Below are positions 46,480 through 54,867 of a stretch of DNA of 64,000 nt, in pieces (the stretch's first letter is position 1; each line of letters begins with the position of its first letter). The translations under genes and the position numbers were made by a program. The DNA is from Brienomyrus brachyistius (taxonomy: Eukaryota; Chordata; Actinopteri; Osteoglossiformes; Mormyridae): the NCBI RefSeq assembly GCF_023856365.1, contig NW_026042440.1:186001-250000 (forward strand). Reading direction: 5' to 3'. The notes below the pieces were generated by a model. It saw only the letters and a program-made list of their open reading frames with translations, searched no databases and was not told the DNA's origin.

Positions 46480-47199
46480 ATGATTTTTGTTTGATGTTTA
46501 GAAAAACATTTATGGAACAAAGCAGACAATAAGGTATCTTTGCTAATTTTATATTGACAGACAACTAAACTGTCAAAATTATTTTGCAGGGAATAATCTT
46601 ACTGACATTATAATAAAGCAAATATGAAAATAGTTGGAATCTCATTTACCTGTGATTATGACAAAGGTTCCATTCCCGAAGGTGACCTCATGAAGAAACA
46701 CAGCAGCACAATAATACACTGCAGAATCTGACGGCTCCACGTTAGAAATAGTGAGGTTAAAACTCCCCTCTGCATTCAGTAAGGAGTAACGTTTTGTGCT
46801 TTTATATTCCTTGTAAAATTCACCAGGTACGTAGAGAAGTGCTTTCGCCATGGGCTGGGGCTTCCGACCAACAGCTTGCTTAAACAAAGTAACAAAAGTT
46901 GTTTCTCCTTGACAGAAGCATGTCAGGGTCACACTGTCTCCAAGCTGAACCCTCATCAGGTGACTGGGCTGAACAACATCTGTAGTCAGTGCAGTGTCTG
47001 CAAAAACAGAAAAACAAAAAAAATCATAATCAAATAAGACATATAATAGTAATCTAAATAACTATTAACTATGATGCAGATTAAATGGCCAAATTCCACT
47101 GATCACATCATACAGATAAATGAAAATATTAAAATCCCAAAATAATTTATATTATAGGGCCTTACTAATGAAAATGAGAAGACCAAAGAGTCTGAACAT
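35260..47199 (-). CDS. NITR-like immune receptor gene, disrupted
   Basis: Six minus-strand exons join with consistent phases: leader 47199-47166 (MFRLFGLLIFI, ends phase 1), V domain 46997-46650, second Ig domain 37091-36741, transmembrane 36195-36076, cytoplasmic 35588-35542, and cytoplasmic tail 35385-35260 with TAA stop. Both Ig exons end in an FGNGT J-like motif, a hallmark of teleost novel immune-type receptors, cell-surface receptors of lymphoid cells that signal like NK receptors. The tail has LNYAAL and TLYSDL, inhibitory ITIM-like tyrosine motifs. Breaks: a TAG in the J-like segment of the second Ig exon (36754-36756), and a complete ERV in the intron between the Ig exons. Treating the two Ig exons as one gene is inference from strand, order and phase; two adjacent partial genes are the alternative. 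Confidence 0.6.
35542..35588 (-). CDS. NITR-like gene, short cytoplasmic exon
   Basis: 47 nt between ATTTTAAACAG and GTATGTA. Encodes DEKNSDISKVEWSRKQ, enters in phase 1 and leaves in phase 0, exactly bridging the transmembrane and tail exons. Confidence 0.65.
36076..36195 (-). CDS. NITR-like gene, transmembrane exon
   Basis: Acceptor TTTGTTACAG, donor GTACG. Encodes FQKLLDPLHSG then the hydrophobic GLLIVLSCSIILNVALICIR and a short CKLTCTHCA stretch; 120 nt, phase 1 at both ends, matching the Ig exons. No charged residue sits in the membrane segment, in line with an inhibitory rather than adaptor-coupled form. Confidence 0.7.
36361..36540. repeat. Exact 90-bp tandem duplication carrying a SINE tail
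   Basis: 36361-36450 and 36451-36540 are identical: TTAATATTTGAAATAATTAT, then the last part of the SINE (GCTCCGGACCCCCCGCGACC ... GGATGGATGGATA). Located in the NITR-like intron. Confidence 0.9.
36670..36784 (-). repeat. Tandem duplication of the J-like segment
   Basis: About 57 bp holding the FGNGT motif, the following LDIDG and the splice donor occurs twice in a row. The copy next to the V domain has donor GTAAC but the TAG stop; the distal copy reads FGNGTQLDIDG without a stop but has a weaker GTAGC donor. Confidence 0.85.
36741..37091 (-). pseudogene. NITR-like gene, second Ig domain exon with in-frame stop
   Basis: Acceptor TTTTCAG, donor GTAACA. QPGDSVSLQC, GEHSVYWFRHGSGESLPGVI, LSLSDAGTYYC and MLFGNGT show a V-like fold with extra cysteines (GSCAG, DECEK, RSCVY). 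Directly after FGNGT the codon is TAG (36754-36756) where the duplicate J-like segment has CAG. The stop lies 13 nt before the donor, with three exons still to come. Confidence 0.8.
37668..37990 (-). pseudogene. hAT transposase C-terminal (dimerisation) fragment
   Basis: Minus strand: LAAAFSAHAERVFSVAGKDF and RPEDCKLNHETFEDIMLNKC, the conserved ERVFS...G/R-P-C-L...E...L hAT dimerisation segment near the C-terminus. The rest of the transposase is absent. It lies in the NITR-like intron just left of the ERV. Confidence 0.7.
38057..38395 (+). repeat. ERV 5' LTR
   Basis: 339 bp, TGTTAGG ... CCCCAACA with TGTT/AACA inverted ends. ACTATAAATAAAG at 38239-38250 carries an overlapping TATA box and AATAAA. 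Confidence 0.95.
38403..38421 (+). promoter_or_regulatory. Primer binding site complementary to tRNA-Tyr
   Basis: TGGTCCTTCGAGCCGGATC is the reverse complement of the 3' end of eukaryotic tRNA-Tyr (CCGGCTCGAAGGA plus CCA). It starts 7 nt after the LTR. Confidence 0.8.
38611..38682 (+). repeat. ERV leader 36-bp tandem duplication with splice-donor motif
   Basis: Two 36-bp copies beginning GTGAGAGATA. The first is preceded by ACAG, giving a consensus donor CAG|GTGAGA, the likely major donor for spliced (env) RNA. Confidence 0.6.
38987..40457 (+). pseudogene. ERV gag (matrix, capsid, nucleocapsid), broken
   Basis: Starts at ATG 38987 in good context with MGKNQSK, a myristoylation-type N-terminus. 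The starting frame ends at TGA 39104-39106, just after an A7 run (39089-39095); the frame holding the rest of gag is open from 39072, so there is a single frame break. That frame has a proline-rich linker, capsid with the homology region around QCKQKDGEEPEDFMDRM (about 39946-39999), then TAA at 40167-40169. In the same frame nucleocapsid follows: an RGG-type basic stretch and a CCHC knuckle CWTCRKPGHLARNC (40362-40403). The gag stop is TGA 40455-40457. Structural protein of the virion; not functional as read. Confidence 0.85.
40455..40503 (+). promoter_or_regulatory. Candidate stop-codon readthrough signal: UGA plus pseudoknot
   Basis: TGA in the same frame as pro. Four bases later CCTCGGA (40462-40468) can pair with TCCGAGG (40489-40495), and loop bases CTGTT (40474-40478) can pair with AACAG (40499-40503). 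This is an H-type pseudoknot like that used for gag-pol readthrough by gammaretroviruses. Not tested by folding software. Confidence 0.5.
40458..41468 (+). CDS. ERV protease plus 2H-phosphoesterase-like domain
   Basis: Open from the gag TGA to TGA 41466-41468 (336 codons). Protease: LVINGKVYECLCDTGACRTV with active-site DTGA (about 40662) and the later LLGRDLM. The second half is not protease or RT. It contains LHVTMWYKD (His codon at 41085) and TPHVSLSKP (His codon at 41268), 61 residues apart, matching the paired H-x-(T/S)-x signature of 2H phosphoesterases, followed by WRDVEMFLRDSM and WRFPLGW. The 2H call is inference from two motifs; a linker without activity is possible. Confidence 0.6.
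   Translation, partial: PPSEAPVTDTIRGKTEVILRKETEVTLQDLLDKEIDLQAVCQLLAERQWETLPSRKLVINGKVYECLCDTGACRTVLTSSPPGVTYSSSVINIKTAGGQTDRHQLTNPVAVKDKETGLECQAQVLISPSCPVNLLGRDLMVQMGISVVATATGMKAIVNEEAYVVQGTTTPQYYWSLDLGGTAQTRELLRKTREKQSPRQAQFMPDDALHVTMWYKDTLGPDYVYDKTFHALQDTCITLQHMYVNPTTGFSAASVILSNKQQAVFRERTPHVSLSKPPQMQWRDVEMFLRDSMHSYNDYQPVSGSCWSYDEKHNVWRFPLGWRVQTTPTTHLKDPT
41469..44585 (+). CDS. ERV reverse transcriptase, RNase H and integrase
   Basis: Same frame as pro, separated by one TGA (41466). From 41529 there are 1018 codons. RT: LPQGFSESPHVY and YVDD (42081-42092, residue 185 on). RNase H: VYVDGSASK (Asp 491), AELYAVIRA, YTDSQYV, ADKTAKEA. Integrase: zinc-binding H695/H699 and C726/C729, catalytic D761, D819 (RSDNGTHF) and E855 (GLVERTNG), with the D-35-E spacing. 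The C-terminal module WDGPYQV...WIHKSHCKP is gamma-type. All catalytic residues visible are present. It makes and inserts proviral DNA; expression here would need passage through the TGA codons. Confidence 0.93.
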   Translation, partial: QIFSTLEEGSCPDLDRLPEGLWSSSPTDVGLVKGFPPYKVIVKSEHRPVVRQYPLKPEAEKGIAPVVQDMLASGILREAPEATCNTPIFPVQKGHTGKWRMVQDLRPVNNIVQHAAPDVPNPHLLLNSLTPDKSYFSVVDLSNAFFSVPLHPDSQHLFGFTYKGKKYTYTRLPQGFSESPHVYTMALRYSMSTCEIPSHSQVLLYVDDILIAADSEQHCKETTLTVLQHLYNTGHKASKQKLQYCKKTVVYLGHNLSQKGRSLLEIRKQAIQEAPKPQTKQQMMSFLGLCNYCREWLPDYAFLVQPLQNLIYGKEMTLKDKIQWTEDGENAFTNLKRMLQTNVSLALPDYQQPFTLCVDANQGYMKAVLTQPFGAKERPLAFYSKRLDAVAAGFPQCLQACAAAAEAVKVSAELVLCHPLILKVPHSVSLILLQTPLPFLTHTRHLTLVSLLLSQPNIELQRCGLLNPSTLLPTAEDGEPHSCKATIEEQTKPRADILQTFIPGSEVVYVDGSASKNDMGKNKVGYAVVTSTEVLEANALPSTCSAQAAELYAVIRACELFKNKSLTIYTDSQYVFAAVHHHARVWKNRGFRTSQGTSLTHTNLLLRLLDVVHLPTHFALCKCKAHQTDDSAETAGNSFADKTAKEAALKQPTLSVADILFIDSDVLCDAQIHAPKIEVQSWIKRGAIQREKVYYMNDKPILPKNLYKTAALVSHGNTHVSTGGMVHIIQQYFYAINFSDYAKQFCRTCLICCKHNAQGNIRPKRGQFPTAEYPFQVVHMDFIELSWSQGKKYCLVIIDTFSKWVEIYPVKHCDAMTVAKCLVSHYFPTYGIPHIIRSDNGTHFVNQTMSLCSQALGFTLKNHCAYHPQSAGLVERTNGTIKTRLRKTVEETKRPWPECLSLVKLWMRITPTPAGLTPFEIVYGRPFPLATEMNDIEKADRENTLADWMRKLLTSQQKHSPSSLPVNSVSTQQDNLQPGDWVLVKVLLRKDWSTPRWDGPYQVLLTTPTAVKIAERPSWIHKSHCKPIKPLSEASATE
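44677..45000 (+). pseudogene. ERV env, N-terminal remnant
   Basis: 107 codons: a hydrophobic signal-anchor (GVILVVGLVWLSWL), then NYWYRYVHDTVTAKNVTNCY VCSVM, the start of a surface-subunit domain. It ends at TAA 44998. The surface body, cleavage site and fusion region are missing. Confidence 0.6.
44988..45194 (+). pseudogene. ERV env, C-terminal membrane-anchor remnant
   Basis: In another frame directly after the first remnant: FHLYFLLFFILFFCCFITVI, a membrane anchor, then a short tail ending GDEEDI. Together with 44677-45000 it shows a large internal env deletion. Confidence 0.55.
45358..45371 (+). promoter_or_regulatory. Polypurine-tract-like sequence before the 3' LTR
   Basis: AAACAGGAGGGAC directly precedes the LTR. 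It is short and interrupted by pyrimidines, so weak for a PPT, but correctly placed for plus-strand priming. Confidence 0.4.
45372..45710 (+). repeat. ERV 3' LTR
   Basis: 339 bp, no difference from the 5' LTR noticed when read side by side. Confidence 0.95.
45716..46640. other. Intron DNA between the ERV and the V exon
   Basis: AT-rich; (TAA)n microsatellite at 46448-46478. No exon recognised. Confidence 0.5.
46650..46997 (-). CDS. NITR-like gene, V-type Ig domain exon
   Basis: Acceptor TTTTTGCAG, donor GTAAATG. Key features: LGDSVTLTCFC (first Cys), VTLFKQAVGRKPQ, SFNLTISNVEPSDSAVYYC (second Cys) and VTFGNGT J-like strand. The usual core Trp before 'KQ' is Leu, an uncommon replacement. The frame is intact. 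Confidence 0.8.
47166..47199 (-). CDS. NITR-like gene, leader exon
   Basis: ATG at 47199, 34 nt, hydrophobic MFRLFGLLIFI, donor GTAAGG. Splicing to the V exon completes an Asn codon and keeps frame. TATA box not identified; upstream DNA is purine-rich. Confidence 0.65.
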
Positions 47200-47577
47200 T
47201 TTTGTGCTTCCACTGTTTAGAATAAACTGCTCTGCTGCTAAGTGAGAGATCATGGTCGTGGTCGGGATGAAAGGGCAGGAAACAGAGAGGAAACAGAGAG
47301 ACACACATCAGGCTGATCTGATTGGCTGTTCACATGGGAACTTAAGTAACAGTGAAAAAGCATTTTAATGTGCACTTACATGACGTTTATTAATTTACTC
47401 CTTAACATCCAGTTAAAATGAGAACAATTAGATAAACAGGAGCAGATACTGAGCATATAAAGTTCTTTGTACAGAGTGCTGAGATACTGTGGGAGAGCAT
47501 TTGCTAATCATCTCTCTCAGACAAGCTCAGCACAGTATGAGTCTGTTATCTATCTGATATTAGACAGTCTCTCATAC

Positions 47578-47826
47578 AGTAATAATAATTGATACTTTAT
47601 TGGTCCCTGTGGAGAAATTGTCTTAACTTCTCTCTCAACTTGCTCTCTTTTTTTTAGAGTAAACAGAGTAAGTTGTCTGCGAAGGGCAGCCACCCATAGT
47701 GATGCCCAGTGAGCTGGGGGTTAAGGGCCTCGCTCAAGGACGCAGAGATGTGCTGTGGCTGGGTTTGAACCAGCGACCATCTTATTACAAGCACACAGGC
47801 ATTAGATCTTCTAATCACACTTAAAA
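47578..47826. repeat. Dispersed fish repeat (partner of 23330-23560)
   Basis: TGATACTTTATTGGTCCC, AGTAAGTTGTCTGCGAAG, GAGCTGGGGGTTAAGGGCC and GGGTTTGAACC recur in both copies. Confidence 0.65.
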
Positions 47827-48146
47827 GGCAGATTAAATGTTCTTTCCACCATGCAAACAGAATGTAAATTGTAGCTTTACTGCTTAGATTTACATTCACA
47901 CATTTGCATTTAAAACAAGCATTTTAAGTGATGTACATGAGAGTAAATGGTGAATCAGTTTATTTGCCACTCTACACATTACATTGGCGCCCATTATAAG
48001 TAACTGTACAGTGACATTGCAGTTCCTCAGTTGCTTTGATGCATTTCTGGAATCACCCTTAACATCTGCAAAACTGTAAGTGCATTTCCCAAAACAATTC
48101 GTGCAAACAGCACCACACAGATGGACTGTCTACAAAAAAAGTCATA

Positions 48147-48288
48147 GAGGCCACCAGCAGCCCGAATACCACACCGTAAGGCCGTATGTTAGGATGGTCT
48201 CTATGGCAGAGCGGTAGGAGGCCACCAGCAGCCCGCATACCAGACCGTAAGGCAGCATGTTAGGATGCTCTCTATGGCAGAGCAGTTG
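48147..48288 (-). repeat. 71-bp tandem duplication within a LINE fragment
   Basis: 48147-48217 and 48218-48288 differ at a few positions. Minus strand encodes YRSAIETILTYGLTVWYSGC twice, the 'IESILT..TVWY' block of L2-type LINEs. Flanking minus-strand sequence to about 48660 may be the rest of this relic. Confidence 0.6.
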
Positions 48289-48299
48289 AAGGTCCCGAT

Positions 48300-49560
48300 C
48301 AAGAAATCCGACAAGTTTCCCCAATAAGCCAGTAACCCCGCTTCATAGAACAGGCCACAGGACTGGTTTTGGTGAGATAGTCCGAGTAGTAGGTAGAAAT
48401 CAGGATGGAGACTGAGTGTGGGTCTAACAGGTGAGCAGATGTAGGACAGAATGTAGAGCCCTCTGGTGGAGTGCCTGTGCATGACTGAATGTATGGTTTG
48501 GGTCTGATGGTCTGAATAGTTGGTAGAAATAGGCACCTTCCTACCTGATGTGGTAGGTCTAGATAAGGGGTCACCAACATGGTGCCCCAAGGATGCCCCC
48601 AATGACCACATGAGTTGCCCGTGGACCTGTTCTATAAAATAGCACAACTCACCAGCGAACATCATCTAAAATTTAATTTTGTCCTGTTTCTAATCTATCA
48701 CATTTGCATTTATATAGATTTGAAATTGAATATAAAAAAGCATTTAAAACATGTTTATCATGCATGAAGTTTAGACATGTTTAGGAGGGCGTTTAAAACT
48801 GATATCAAACTTCGTATGGCTCAGTACCCGTGAAGTAGCTCTCCGTTTTAAAAAGGTTGGTGACCCCTGGTCTAGATCTTGCAAGTTTGTTTGTACTGGC
48901 TGTGTGAACATACTGTAGCACTGTTAAGAATATGCAACACAGCCTGAGTTGGGGATCTGCTGTATGCATCAGTAATATAATGCTTTGTCCTTTTCTAGGC
49001 TGTTCATTAAGACATAAAGCCTGAAAGTTTTCTGAATGGCATTAATGAAATTGAGCACTGCCCCCACCTGCTGGCCAATTTATTAAAACATTGAAATCGC
49101 TGTCTGCACAGGCTGACGTGTCATTTAAGTCTGATAATTTTCTATGAGTCAAACGGCAAGAAAATGACAAGAAGTTAAAAACATGGAGTTAGATGAAGGA
49201 GAAAAGATTACAAATTTGAAGATTATGAAATCAGGACATGTCAGCTAAGTCAGCCAAGGTGGGTCTTAAACATATGGACGGAAGTATGAGCGCTAAACTT
49301 AAACGGGTTCACTTGTAACCGCTGCCACCAAATTTCGTTAAATTGCTGGGGAGGTCCAGATACATGAGACAGGAATAGAAGGATTATTCTTTATTAATAT
49401 ACAGACGAGGGTTACAACCCTCCCTAGGGCAATAGAAGGGGATACCTGCCACGGGACATTCTAAAACGCTTAATGTGAAAATGCGTAACGCAACTTAATG
49501 TATTAAAACAGTCACCACAAATCACCAAATTTCTCGCGAATGTATCTGGCCATAAAGACT
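48300..49560. other. Anonymous DNA
   Basis: No gene recognised. 48560-48870 carries TAGATAAGGGGTCACCAACATGG and the inverse-like GGTTGGTGACCCCTGGTCTAG at its ends, so it may be a short inverted-repeat element. Confidence 0.4.
48555..48886. mobile_element. hAT-like MITE candidate
   Basis: TAGATAAGGGGTCACCAACA at the left and TGTTGGTGACCCC-like (GGTTGGTGACCCCTGGTCTAG) at the right form imperfect terminal inverted repeats; flanks share GGTCTAGAT. Non-coding. Confidence 0.5.
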
Positions 49561-49568
49561 TACCTGAC

Positions 49569-49693
49569 AAGAAATCAAAACCGAAATGCTAGGAATATGG
49601 ACTTTAAGCCTTTTCTTTATGGGCGTCAATGGAGGGGAAAACGCTTGACGTAAGATGAAGTCCATATTCCTAGCATTTCGGTTTTGATTTCTT
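49569..49693. repeat. Perfect 36-bp inverted repeat (hairpin), 53-nt loop
   Basis: Arm 49569-49604 (AAGAAATCAAAACCG...) is the exact complement of 49658-49693 (...CGGTTTTGATTTCTT). No mismatch in the 36-bp stem. Could be a young MITE or foldback, or a small-RNA hairpin. Confidence 0.9.
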
Positions 49694-49824
49694 CCCTGGC
49701 ATGGGTGACGGGTGCACCACGTTCCCAAAGCCACGTTAGCCTCGAGCAAACTGCCCGGAGAAACCGCTCACACCAGCGCTGCAACCCGATCTCCTCCCCT
49801 TTTAAACACACATTTCTATGGCGT

Positions 49825-50015
49825 TAAATTAGTGCCAAAAGTCGTGCGCATAAAAACAGAAAATCCATGCTCTCTACGCGCTCGCGATTGCACAGCACTC
49901 ACTCACTCGCTCGCCGTTAAATTAGGGCCAAAAGTCGAACCACGCGCGTGCGTGTGCTCGAGTGCTGAAAACCCATCCCCTCTACGCGCTCGCGTCTGCA
50001 CAGCACTCGCTCGCT
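49825..50015. repeat. Diverged tandem duplication, about 96-bp unit
   Basis: GCGTTAAATTAGTGCCAAAAG ... TCTACGCGCTCGCG...TGCACAGCACTC is followed by a second copy starting CCGTTAAATTAGGGCCAAAAG. CpG-rich. Confidence 0.7.
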
Positions 50016-50582
50016 CGAATTTCCCGCTTCGTCTTACCGTATATAAAAGAATGGGCCAATGTACGGTAAATTGCATTGTGAATAAAATTTCTTAATACAA
50101 CATCACAAAACCAATTTAATAAATTCAAATCCTGGGAAGAACGCTCCTCAGATATTAGTTCTCGGGTTAGTGTTAGCAGACTATAGGCGAAACCACCTTA
50201 AGTGCTATCTGTTAATGTTTATTAAATTAGCATTAAAATGGAGAGGTTTATAATATCTTTTGTCCTTGTAGCTGCTAAATACACTCATTATTAAAGCCAT
50301 AAAGTTGTCTGCCTACTACATTGGAATCTCCACTGAGTAAGTGTTTTTGATGGATTTTATTTAACTTTATTATACTCTGGTCCTTAGATCTAATGTCATA
50401 CTTCTTCACTTATATTGTTTGTGAAAAGGTTTACCACGGTCAAACAGAGCAGCCACTACATCATCATACATGAACAAGCACCTCACAAAACAAAAACATT
50501 TCATTTTCATAATTAAAACTTTTGAATGGTAGGCCTAGTGTGTGGATCAGAGACAAGATCTTGACACCTCATTAACTATAAT

Positions 50583-51320
50583 TTGTTCTGTGAACAGCTC
50601 AGATACCACCTTCTCGAAAGTCTTCTGCATAAAATAGAAATAGGATTCAGCGCGACTCCACTAAATTTGGATTACCTGGAGTTCCTTTGTCATCAGGAGC
50701 TGTATCTTCTGCAGGCCCTGTCTAATCACATTGAAGTACCTCCTGCTATCACCCTGGCTTTGCAAGAGCTCTTTGACCTTGTGAGGGCACATCTGGAACG
50801 TCCAGCCCCATGTGTCACACAGGAAGTCGCTGCCACCAATAGACGACCCAAGATTTTGATTGAAGAACAATGTTTGAAAGAAATGCTCCATACTCAACTT
50901 CCTGTGCCTTGCATAGCCACACTGATGGGTGTTTCAAGAAGAACAATCTTAAGAAGAATAAAAGAGTATGAGCTCTGTGTTAGGGAACTTGACAATTTGG
51001 TTTCTTCTGTCAAGAATGATCTACCAAATGCAGGCTACAGGATAGTCAATGCAGGCTGCAGTCAATGGGCTACAGGGTTCGGTGGAGAAGAGTTGCAGCC
51101 TCCATGCATAGGGTTGATTCCATGCGCATCATATAAAGGTTGTCAAGTCTTGGCTGTGTTGTACGCAGAATGTACCAGGGCCTTTGTCTCTAGTACACGT
51201 GGACACAAACCACAAGTTGATCCGGTTTGTATTACCAGCAAATTTATTTGGAGTAAACCCTGGGTGGATTGGTGTGAGGTGGTGGTGGGGCTTTGGAGAA
51301 GATTTCCTGCCGATCAACAC
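50583..51320 (+). pseudogene. Integrase-core transposon protein, frameshifted relic
   Basis: First frame: LEFLCHQELYLLQALSNHIE, then LKEMLHTQLPVPCIATLMGV and SRRTILRRIKEYEL, a helix-turn-helix-like block (residues about 115-140). Around 51050-51180 the coding moves to another frame (MGYRVRWRRVAASMHRVDSM, LGCVVRRMY) with in-frame stops, then SLVHVDTNHKLIRF near 51184, the start of a retroviral-type integrase core with its first catalytic Asp. The rest of the core is lost. It belongs to an uncharacterised fish protein type combining an HTH with an rve core; the name of the transposon family is uncertain. Confidence 0.5.
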
Positions 51321-51419
51321 TAGCAACTTATATCTATCTGTCATGGAGGTCTCGGGACTCACAGATATTCAGAGACATGTGGATAGTTTACCAGTGGTTT
51401 TCAGCAGGAAATAGTTATT

Positions 51420-52885
51420 ACTACAAATTGTCACCCCCCCCCCGCCCCCCACAGAAACTGGATCTGGCTATAGTGGGAAAATCTTTTTTTTTTTTTTATT
51501 TGTGAGAACTTGAAAGCAAAACAAAACTTGGAAAAAATATATGCTCATTCACCAATTTTCTAATCTGGGGTCTAAAGTGGTCAGGCTTGCAAGTGTATTT
51601 GGTTATTTGTCTATCCTAGCCTGTTGCAGTGTATATTTCCTGTATATTTTGCATGTAAAAAATGTTGTTTGTTATGTCAGTGCTTAATATTATCATGTAG
51701 TCTTCATGAACTTTCTTCATCTTGGCCAGGGACTGCATTTGAAAAGTAGCCACTTGACTAAAATTGGCACATTTTCAGAAATGCCAGCAACAATACTGAT
51801 AATGAACACCCCTCTAACTGACTCTCAGTTGGTTTAGAAAAAAGACTTTTAAGAGAAAAGAAAGCCTTCCTTTGGTTTTGCATTTTTCTCTTTTTTGTTG
51901 GCTGTGCACAATATATTAGAAGAATACCTTACAATTATATTAGTTAAGAAATAACAGATTGCGTATATACAATATTAAGGTGATAACAACAACCCTCACT
52001 GTCTCTAGGTGCTGCTTCAGACAGGGCATTCTGCAGCAGGGACACCACCCGTCGTGCAGCATCCAGCAAATCTCCCTATCACAACAGCCCACATAACAGA
52101 ATAACATTAGTGTATGATTCAGTAGGGCTAGTCCAGGTCTGGAAAGTAGTTGGGCCAGATTTTTAAACCAAGAAATTTAGCTGGGCCAGACATTTTCAGC
52201 GGCCCAGTAAGCAACAGGTAATGGCATTTTAAACAAACACAAATCAAGGTACATTATTTTAAAAAACTACAACTGAACAGAATCTGAGAGCAATATTTTT
52301 TTTCACTTCTGAAATGAGAAAAATATTTTGGTCGTATCTGACCTAGACGCATCCCAAAGAAAAAAAATGCCTATTAGATGGTAAACAGACATAAAGAAAA
52401 AGGGAAAAATCGTCTATAATCATCATCCGCTTATACTGTGGTGATCCATTTCACCCACACAGGCATGATCACCATTAGCGGTTTTCACATTATTGTCGAG
52501 GTGACTATTCACTTTACCTCTGCTTTCTCCGACATCTTCCTGATTCTGCCGCCAACAAGGGGCTCATAGGGTGGAGACTGAGGGTGTTAAACAGACCAAT
52601 CTTTTGTCACTGAATGCAACAAATAATGTATTTATCTGTCAAAAGTCCAGCACCAGGAAAAGCAACAGAGTGACAGTAGAAACTGTAATAATAATGGAAG
52701 TGCGCCGCCCTACAGGGAAGGAGGAGTGATGGGAGTCCCGGTGGTGGCTAAGCGCGCGTGGGGAGAGGCGTCGTACTGTGAGGCTTCATGAACTTCCGAT
52801 GGGGCAGTGCTGTCATACAGCGGGGAGCCTGAGAGGGGCACTGTGGCCGGGTGCGAGAGCCCTGGGTAATGAGTTGTAGAGCTGC
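51420..52885. other. Anonymous DNA
   Basis: Poly-T at 51484-51500. No gene recognised. 52710-52870 is GC-rich without a domain in any frame. Confidence 0.4.
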
Positions 52886-52889
52886 GCAG

Positions 52890-53166
52890 TGTCACGATCG
52901 GGTACAAGCAGGCAGGCGATCGTGCGGGCAAGGCGTGCAAGGAGCAAGCGGACAGGCAAAAACGGGAGTTTAATTAGGAAGCGCGGACGGGGAAACATCT
53001 CACGCATACAAACATCAATGACAGACACTGGACTCAGGTAAGACACGGACTGAAATACACAGGACTGAGCAAATTAACTAGATACAGCTGGGTACAAATC
53101 GGGAGAAAACACGTGGGTAATCAGGGGGCGTGGCACACAGGAGGAGCGGACGAGCCGGGCATGACA
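52890..53166 (-). mobile_element. Solo Ty3/gypsy LTR, perfect 5-bp target duplication
   Basis: 277 bp, TGTCACGATCGGG ... GGGCATGACA, flanked by CGCAG at 52885-52889 and 53167-53171. It provides the reference for the truncated LTRs at 6208 and 26576. Solo state implies LTR-LTR recombination. Confidence 0.9.
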
Positions 53167-53171
53167 CGCAG

Positions 53172-54860
53172 GAACTGAGAGCCCAAGCTGTTGGACATTC
53201 CACTGGACTAGGAGACTGGGGTGAGTGAGGAGGAGCTCATTGACCACAAACTGGGATACTGGCTGTGTGTGAGCAATGGGGTGGAGATTAAGGAAAGACG
53301 TTAAATCAGCATGCAGTGTTGCCTGGAAACAACAACAAATATACTAGTGTCACTGTACTAAAACAATATCAAAATAATGCCTATTTTTTATTCATTTTAC
53401 TTGTAGAGTGCAAAGTACAAAGGAAAACAAAGAGTAACTATGGCGAAATAAATCAAAGCATGTCCCAGAATGATGGGCCTGAATGGATCAGGACAGAAGA
53501 AGGCGAAAGTCCTGTTAACGAGGTGAGACGATGCAGACACAGGCCAGGATGTGGGTATAGGCGAGAACAAGAGGGAAGACGGGGGCCCGAGACTCAGCAT
53601 GGGGACAGGTGGGGGAGGGGAGGCACGGGCTCACCTGGAGCTGCTCCCGGAGGTGCCGCTATGACTCATGGGTAACATGCCGGAATGGGACGGCACCTGT
53701 AGGCTGGACCAGTTGTCATGGGAGGGCAACATGGACAGACAGGTAGACGAGCTGTCTGAATAAGCAGCTGCAAGTATAAAACAATAAATGAAGCAGGTAT
53801 GTGGTGGGCAGTGTTACAGCGTCCTTAATATGGTCAATACAGAAAAGGCATGTTATCATGTTATGTATATACTGCCTCCAGTTACTTAATGCCTAACTTT
53901 AATACATTGATTGATTTGTTCACTGCTGCAGCCTGTGTCAACTTTCCTTTCAGACAGATGTAAAGTCCATTCTGTTTTTGTTCTGTGTAGTTTTTTTTGA
54001 ACAGCATATGGCTGAATTCTGTTAAACCTCAGACTGAAGAAAATTGTGTTAATTGAAAAGCAAATATCAAAAACTCAGTCTGCAGGAATGTTTTTCTAAA
54101 TATTTCTGTGGACTTTTGGAAATTTCACGAAATTCCATTGCTCCATTACATAAACACTGAGTGAGATTTCATTCCCATTACTGCAACGTATGAAGAGGAT
54201 TATGACTTATTACTTTAGGTTATCGGACTGAGTGAGTTTTCGAAATTTGCTCTTCGATAACTGAAGCAGTGCTGTGAATGCAGAGGTTATATGCGTCGCA
54301 TATCAACAGAACTGTATGTTTATGTCTTGTCTTAATTATTTTGATTAAATGTCTAACTATTCCCAATATGTGTGAACATACTTGGCCAAATAAAGCTGAT
54401 TCTGATTCAGTCAGAGGGTAATCGTCGGTGTGCTGTACTATCGTGGTGACCCACACAGAGAGCTTAGGACCATGATTTCAGTGTGTGCTTGTGTGAGGGG
54501 ACAGGCAGGGCGGCGGCTCACTGGGTGATGCACTCCTGTGGGTATAGGGGCTGGGATAGGGGGCGGAGCAGTTACTCCTCAAGGAGGAGTAACAGTCACA
54601 GCCGTGGGGGGAGGAGAGGGAGAGGGTGCTCCCAAACTGGGGGTGTGGGTTTGATGAAGAGCAGAGAGACCCTGAGCCTGGGATGAACCAGCTGCCTACT
54701 TAAACGAAAGCGGATAAAGACAGAAACTAGAACCTCAAACTAAACAACACAAACAACAATATCAAGTTATATTCAATCATTAAACCGTTATATATTTAAT
54801 CTAAACAATAGTAATAAATATCGTTCCGATTCAAAATATCATTTACGGGTGAATCTTATG
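53172..54860. other. Anonymous DNA, no gene recognised
   Basis: 53520-53660 and 54480-54660 are G-rich and give Arg/Gly-rich frames by composition only. Confidence 0.4.
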
Positions 54861-54867
54861 ACTTGCA

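Noticed and set aside
46347..46529. Poly-tyrosine ORF
   Set aside because: Translation of the (TAA)n microsatellite.
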